A DNA stretch of 64,000 bases, taken from NCBI GenBank assembly GCA_935421135.1, contig OW285187.1:6138001-6202000 (forward strand), written 5' to 3'. Below the pieces are notes generated by a model, which was given only the letters and a program-made list of their open reading frames with translations, searched no databases and was not told the origin of the DNA. This document shows, in pieces, positions 57,401-64,000 of this stretch (position 1 is the first letter of the stretch; each line of letters opens with the position of its first letter). The stretch comes from Bugulina stolonifera (Eukaryota > Bryozoa > Gymnolaemata > Cheilostomatida > Bugulidae). The position numbers and the translations under genes were made by a program.

Positions 57401-57560
57401 AAGTTGTCCTCTCTCAATTTAGAGAGTAATGTACCACCACAGTTGGGACTGGACTAATGGTTATAGTCACCCAGCAACATAACTGGTATTTCTTTCTTGC
57501 AGAGGATTGATGCAGGAGCATTTGAAAGTGGTGAAATCTGAAGTACCGATTCTAGGCTAG
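54457..57560 (+). CDS. THAP-domain protein with internal C2H2 finger, unassigned
   Basis: Probable sequence-specific DNA-binding protein. Exons 54457-54674, 54851-54957, 55127-55208, 55334-55439, 55606-55689, 55945-56061, 56329-56493, 56625-56669, 56920-57026 and 57503-57560 join in phase to 362 aa. The N-terminus MVITCLAAGCKNESN starts a C2CH THAP finger: C5, C10, C51, H54 with spacing of 40 between C10 and C51, HPFPLDYKRRKQW and the closing AVPTI. A Ser/Lys linker (KTSPKTKQKSLETSEK) follows, then one C2H2 finger, C144-KI-C147...H158-LRKQ-H163. The remaining ~200 residues (for example LLHEQNLGVIAGRLSAPTDR, DPRWPNSFNDVQLVRAL, FNKEADSNALQIPLWKPIFR) I do not recognise. The start follows an acceptor at 54440, so a 5' UTR exon is likely. 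AATAAA at 57790. Confidence 0.82.
57258..57415. repeat. Copies of the AGTTGTCCTCTCTC hairpin family in a THAP-gene intron
   Basis: GAAGTTATCCTCTCTC at 57258-57273 faces an imperfect inverted partner at 57296-57311; another arm, GAAGTTGTCCTCTCTC, lies at 57400-57415. The arms match the hairpin at 47-98. Confidence 0.55.
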
Positions 57561-58592
57561 AATTTTCCCTCTACAGACTGATACATTGGACAAGTTGTAA
57601 ATAAGGAATATTATTTTGGTATATTATTCATCATATGTTGTAGTGCAATATACAAGACCATAGAATTAGAATAGAGGTAATTCTACAGCAAGACTTATCA
57701 GCCAATCCTTTGCATAAATATAAAAATATAAATACGTGTACACTTGTAAATACAATATTGATATGTAGAGGATGCAGTCTACTAAGTTGAATAAAAAACA
57801 ATTAAGAAGTTTTTTTCTAATATAGAGATCTTCTTTGTTAAAAAGGAAGCGCTTGCATCAAACATGGATAATAAGGAATATTGTAACAGATAGACACACT
57901 AAGCATAGATACTCCACTGAATAGATCTGTATAACAACTTCGTATTGGGGATTTCCCTGAAAACCACCACTATTGGGTTGGTGTAACACCAACTATTTTG
58001 AAGAATAAAGTATTGTATGTAATCATTTGGAGCACCACAAGTATTGACTTGACGTTATACAATATTGTATGTGTAGTGCAAATACTAAAGTACGTGTAAA
58101 GTATAAATGTAAATATATCTCTATGTATGATAAATTACTAGCAATGACTAAAGCATTTGGGTCAAACACTCCTTCTGTCTAGTTATCTGTAGACACTGGT
58201 CAGAGGTTGCCTGAAATTAATAGAAATGGTATCAACATGTGTATACTACGACTATAAATGTGTCTACAGTATATAATATAGATATGGCAAAGCATAGGAC
58301 AATATTATAGTCTATAAATTTAAAATGCACGCATGACTACTAACAAATTTCAACACAGTTATTTGACCCAACATCCAATTTGAAAATACTAATGGCAAAC
58401 AAAATAGACTTGAAGGTGTAGAAATTGAAACAATAATATACAATTATAAAAGACAGCACAGGCAAAGCATGAAAGGTCAGCAGATGCGCTATCTACAGTC
58501 TATACATTCCTATAGTAAGTTGAACCATGCAGCCATAGTGTTTGGGTGGGGCAAGAGTTAAAGGAAGTGGATTGGTTACCTATAGCAACTCC
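57561..58592. other. 3' UTR space between convergent THAP gene and prominin
   Basis: No coding exon seen. It holds the 3' ends of both genes; AATAAA at 57790-57795 suits the plus-strand gene. Confidence 0.55.
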
Positions 58593-61500
58593 TCAATAGT
58601 AAGCAGGTTTAACACCTCGGGACCGATAGTTAATCTCAGGGGCCATGCCTCTGTGATATCTCTCATAACTATCGCCATACCCGCCACCTGAACGCATATC
58701 ATAACCATAGTCGTCTCTAAACCCTTGATTTGCCACATCACCATGGTAACGGGGTTTATGGCGACTAGAATAAACACAAAGGCATTTTTAGGCTTAGCAT
58801 TGCTGCTTCACACTGCCAACGATAGTAGTATGTTAGCATAGCGTGAGCATTAACACTTTGTGACAAGAGTAGCTGACACAATGGAGGAATAGGAGTTTGG
58901 GGACAAGCTGTACAGAGGTTTAGAACACTGGTTTCTACTGTTTCCCCATGACCCTTGAGGTTAAGAAGCTATAGCTACTATCTGAAGAATTCAGGAGATG
59001 GGAAATATTTTATGAAATATTTCATGCATACCATTCGAATTAATAATGTCTAAAATAGTAAATGGAAATCATTGCATCGCACTAATTCGTTGACAGTTTA
59101 TTACAGGCATTTTTACCGTATTCAATTTCTACTAATTCAGGCAACAGACTCATCGTCATGTTGAGTACGGAAGAACCGTTGACTCAACCTGAATCTACGC
59201 GAGAGTCTTTGAGTAGGCTTTCTAATCAATTAATAAAATACAATATTTTTAGCATCGATACAATAGTTTAGCTAATAATCATGAACCACTCTGACTAAAC
59301 CACTGCACAGCCTACATGACCATCAAACTACACGACACACTCGTAGTAATGATAATAAGTGGTTAATGAGGTTAATATGTGTCACAACATCAACTTATAC
59401 ATGTGTGTAAGTTTATCGACTACAAATAAGATAAGTATGATGAAATCTCCAGAAATCTAGTACTGCAAGACATTATTATATTATATTACCTTTCCAGTGG
59501 GATATGCTCACTGTCATAGTCTCTATTTCTGAAATATATACAATTATTGGGTAAAATATTAGAAAAGCAGCACCAGCACCCTGACGGATGACGACAACAA
59601 CATGATACACATATGTGAGCTAGCATTTGGAGTGGCCCAAAGCTCCCGTTAGACATATATATACATGACTTGTGTACATGCCCATATATTATTGTTGCTA
59701 CAAGTACATAGCACGTTTACCATTGGCCCAAAACTTACGAATCTATCTTTGGTTTAGTTGTTGGTTGTAATACATTAAACTCAAAGATTTTCTAGAACTG
59801 CCTCTATAGAAATACACAATACGATTTACAAGTACATGTATATTGTAACAATACTATAGAAACATGCAGCTGAATGCAAATGAGCAAATTCTCTACCACC
59901 AGCACACTCCAAGTTAATACAGGATACCAGTTTTAGCAGCGATATGCATAGATATTTGATAGATATACATGACTTGTACAACATGCTATTTCTATGCAGT
60001 GAGATGTTACACTTTTGACACTATTCTATGTTTTATGACTGTGATTAATGACATAACATAAAGTACTACTACTAAATACTTTTCTAGCATATGACTAATT
60101 ACCAATGTTATTATCTATTCTCTAGTAATCACTTCCATTTCATTGTGTTGTGAGAACTCACCCTACACTGTTGCAAGGTCAGACATAACATAGAAAGCTC
60201 GAGGATATTAAGGCATGCAAGGGTAAATTGCTATATCCAGGCCCTATTGTTAATGTGGCAACTGTTGTAATTGGGAGTTGTGTGCACATAACTGCTAGAA
60301 TTGATTTGCAATACATATGAGTTGTAGATTGCATTGAGAGTTTAGTTCCCATGATATAAACACATAAATAGTGCACAACTCCAAATCATCAAGTTGAGCC
60401 ACAAAATACACATGTATAATCATAATATTCCTAAAATGTTTATTTTCTAAATAAATATACAGATTCTGTTCCCTATAAACTGATGTTGAGATAAATTTGG
60501 TAATACAGGAGAATAGGGTGTTAGACGTGGGCATTGGAAACAAAGTGAATTTACCGGTTTTGCAAGTGACACTATCACACTGCTAAGTTTCTTAAACCTA
60601 GAAAAGTTCAATATACTATGCATTTCGTGTTCCCATATACCTTTGGAATACTACTAGAAAACTAAGTGAGATGCAAGAGGAAGACAGCGAGACTCATATC
60701 AAAGCACACACAAAGAATCATAGCGACAGACGTATCAAGATGCACTTAACAGCCTAACTAAGCACCAATCATTCAGGGTTGTAGCTCTTGCCTTGGTGGT
60801 ATTGAAGGGAACACTTTAACCCTTGAACGTGATTGGTTTTGATGATTTACATATTGGCTGCTAAATAAGAGACAACATTATAGAATCAATTTTTATAGAA
60901 ATCTGTCACCACTGACCATCAATTCTCAAATAATGGAAGACGATATTTTCAAATGAATTAACAAGTTGGGACAGTCAAATCTCACTATTAAAAACTAAAT
61001 TTGTCGGCTGCCAGCAAGAAAAGGAGGTAACAATAATGGAGCATCTCAAATAATACAACATTGTACATAAGACCTTAATATTCCACATGTAAGCGTTATT
61101 TCTACTAGAGAAAATGGAAGTCCAACACAACTCATATCTCCATACTATACAACAGATCTATAGTAAAATATTAGTAGCAGCCATTAGACAAATGGATGTG
61201 AAGTGCTCTTAGGCTAAACAGTGACTACGGCATAGTGCTGTTCTTCAGTAGCACAGGCTACCTACTCTACATAATTATTGGCAAGTGCTCCATATACTTA
61301 CAAGTCGTCTTTGTAGTCCCCGTCATAACTTGATCTCCTTCTATACAGGCTAGCCAACACCAGACCAGTTATCATACACGGTAGCAGCATTATCAACGAC
61401 CAACCCAAACTGAACCACAGCCCATTCTGGAATACAAACCACTTTCCATTAAAATACGACTTTGGAAACTCAAGAATAGAAATTACAGCTGAGACTCAAA

Positions 61501-64000
61501 ACTTTCTTTCAAAGTTTTACTGATTTAGAGTTATTTGTGCTACAAAATGAAACTGTTTGTGCACAGCTACAACAGTGAGCTATACTGTCAGCACACCCTA
61601 CAACTGCACAACAAAATGGTAAATTTGTTAAATCTCATTACAATCAACTGTCCGCTTGGAGTTGTCTCCCCATAGATCATCTGTTTTCATCTGTACATAT
61701 GAGCCAAGTAAATGTTTATCATATTGTACTTACTCTGTTCATATGAACATCATTGAACAAGTGAACAATGGTTTAGTATCTAATTTAGTATTACAGTATA
61801 ATCAGTTTATATTATAAGATATTACTGTTGACTCACAAATGGGTCAAGTCCAGTCTCACACACAACATTGGCTGTATTCCTCAGCTGATTGGCTAGATCA
61901 TCACATTTAGTTCCAAACAGCTAAATATAAAAACAATAAGGTTACATTACAACGAAAGCTATCTCCTAAACATGGATGAATTCTGTAGTGTTACACTCAG
62001 TGTATGAAAAATGCATTCGAAAATTCGACAATTCACACCTATACAAGCCTGAGATGAACCAGAGAATTATAAATTAATGGTACGATGCCAACCAAATACA
62101 AGTGTGTACAGTTGCACATGTACAATAGAGTCAGGGACACTATGCAACACATACTTGGTTGATGCCTGCGTTAGCATCTTTCTTCACTTCATCTGACAGT
62201 TGTCTTGCATACTGAGACAATATCTACAATATACACAATGTAACACGCGGTTGTAAAAGCGTGAGTTTGATGTGACCTGCTGTAGTAAATGGAATGCAGA
62301 GAAGAGGCTAGTTGACTAGATTCAGTAAGACAAGCGTTGGATGAGTAAAATGACGTAATAAATTACCATGTAAATGACAACATTATTTTTAGAAAACCTA
62401 CATGTATATAATACATGTATAATTATGATAAATATAAACATACCTCCTTGACAATAGTAGATGCATTATTCTTTATACGAGTCTCAACATTAGTGATGCT
62501 GTCCACAGCTTCCTGACTGGCGTTCTAAAAGGAAGAAATAATGGACTGCTGTCTGAGAGTGCATATTCCATTTGACATAGCATGGACACTAGTAATAGGA
62601 GCCTATTAGATAATAAATATCATCCTTTTCTATGACCATTATTATACGTTGTTAACTGGATTGGAACTTTTCAATTATAAACCTGGCGAGTTCAATAGCT
62701 TTGTATATCTTCACATTACAACTAATGAAATTAAATTACCAACATGTACATGCACATAATATGAGGCATCTATAAAGTCGGGAAGTATAACATGTATCAG
62801 GGTTGGTATGGAGCTTCTACCAACGCTAGACCTACATGATACTCAACTCACCTGTAAAGTTGATAGGATTGTAGACAGCCTTGCTACACTAGACTTTATC
62901 GACGCCTAAAATATAACAAAAAACAACATTATAAGCAAAAAGCACAGTCAGTATTATTTCACAGGCATGATATCCATAATGATTATATCATTCTTTCTTT
63001 CTTCTCTCTACCCATTATTTGCACCCTGTGTTTCCTATAACTCTACTGCTGTGTTTATAGACCTGTACAAAATTGTACTTGTATGTTACATGATTATAAA
63101 ACATACATGGTACAAATTATTAGAAGTAAGTTCCACAGAAGAGGTAATATTTGCATACCTCTTATATAACATTGTACATGTACAATGTTATAGCCTACAG
63201 TTATACATGTATGTACAACTGTAGGCTATAACTTCATATTACTACATGTACTATAATTGTGTATCCCTTGACGATTCCTGATAATATTAATCTAATCAGA
63301 CGCTGTAGATACATGTATATACATGTATCCCTCTTCCTCCATTTTGAACACGGAATTAACTATTCACTCATTAGTTTTAATGAACGCATTTATTAGTTAG
63401 CCTCAATTCCCAAAAGCACTCATATTCGTTTGAGCTACCCATAGAGTTCAGCAGTAAACTTTCAATATAACAACTGCATGTATATAATATTATTGATGAA
63501 ATAGTTAGTTGTGGTTTGTCCTTCATGGATTCGGTAATGATACTTTTACCCAATGTTGACACACATACAGTAAGTACATGTGTAAGTACATACTGTAAGT
63601 ACATGTGTACTATTGTATATAACTCTATGGATATTGTCTAAACCCTAAACCATGTTGAATGTACTACTCTCATTGAAGAGCTCATTTGCTGGAGGATAAC
63701 TACACACATTACAGATTATACATCAGACTGTATATATATGTATCTATTCAGTTTTCAATGCTCAGCTAGTAATCAGCCATAACATGAGAAAATAGCAAAA
63801 GTAGGGATGGTTAATTTTATCTGAGATGTTAGAACCCAGGCTAACATGTACATGTTGGAATCAATGAGCATACAAATGTTACATCTATTTACTTCTAAAT
63901 GGTAGAGTATTTAACTGCCCTTAGCACTAGAGATAAGGTACTGGGAGTGTACCTGGCGTATGATATGTACATTCTAATCAATTGTATGAAGTACTCACTG
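58593..64000 (-). CDS. Prominin (CD133 family), C-terminal part
   Basis: Pentaspan membrane glycoprotein of plasma-membrane protrusions. Minus exons 62905-62852, 62524-62444, 62223-62155, 61920-61837, 61426-61302, 59528-59490 and 58764-58593 encode the last ~207 residues; a donor at 63998 marks an exon running out of the window. The extracellular loop helices (ASIKSSVARLSTILSTLQ, NASQEAVDSITNVETRIKNN, ILSQYARQLSDEVKKD) lead to KCDDLANQLRNTANVVCETG and LDPFNGLWFSLGW, matching human PROM1 CRPLANALDTGLNVILCDYI and DPLNLFWFGIG. The last membrane segment is LGWSLIMLLPCMITGLVLAS, followed by a cytoplasmic tail rich in Tyr, Gly, Asp and Arg (YGDSYERYHRGM) that differs from vertebrate tails. Introns between 59528 and 61302 could hide further alternative tail exons. 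Confidence 0.85.
63165..63232. repeat. Two overlapping perfect inverted repeats (cruciform candidate)
   Basis: 63165-63192 is a perfect 28-bp palindrome centred on TGTACATGTACA. Its right half overlaps a second inverted repeat with 16-bp perfect arms (63187-63202 and 63217-63232, containing TAGCCTACAGTT) and a 14-bp loop. Lies in a prominin intron. Confidence 0.9.

Overview
The window reads as nuclear DNA of an intron-rich, AT-rich invertebrate animal. Every gene is split by GT-AG introns. The set includes clear metazoan proteins (M-Ras, prominin) and ciliary proteins (delta-tubulin, CFAP263). Together with protein divergence and abundant ACATGTA-type palindromes, this makes an early-branching metazoan such as a sponge my best guess; that taxonomic placement is an inference. 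Gene models below were built by hand by joining open segments at GT/AG sites in compatible phase and comparing the product with remembered family sequences. No alignment or RNA evidence was available.

Layout, left to right: (1) 238-1984, plus, part of an unrecognised acidic protein gene whose 5' part lies outside the window; (2) 2828-11959, plus, complete FBXL20/FBXL2-type F-box/LRR gene ending in a CVIL prenylation box; (3) 13420-15704, minus, complete delta-tubulin; (4) 17364-20687, plus, mitochondrial ribosomal protein mL50 with a hAT element in intron 1; (5) 20850-21966, minus, CMC2 (twin CX9C) with another hAT element in intron 1; (6) 22381-29867, plus, VPS34/PIK3C3 with an apparent 1-nt frameshift in exon 1; (7) 30503-35094, minus, VPS9D1; (8) 35.9-47.0 kb, plus, M-Ras, with a large composite hAT transposon upstream of its first coding exon; (9) 48499-52025, plus, CFAP263/CCDC113; (10) 52453-52794, fossil GIY-YIG endonuclease of a Penelope-like element; (11) 54457-57560, plus, THAP plus C2H2 protein that I cannot assign; (12) 58593-64000, minus, C-terminal part of a prominin.

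The genes are tightly packed with alternating orientation. CMC2 and PIK3C3 are head to head 414 bp apart. MRPL50 and CMC2 are tail to tail, as are PIK3C3 and VPS9D1. VPS34 and a VPS9-domain protein both act in the Rab5/early endosome pathway. MRPL50 and CMC2 are both mitochondrial, and delta-tubulin and CFAP263 are both ciliary or centriolar.

Most non-coding sequence is intron. It contains three hAT elements with exact 8-bp target duplications, several MITE-like inverted repeats, long hairpins, two coding-gene minisatellites, and three tandem or nearby duplications that copy a 5' splice site. I found no bacterial-style operons, CRISPR arrays, rRNA or convincing tRNA genes.
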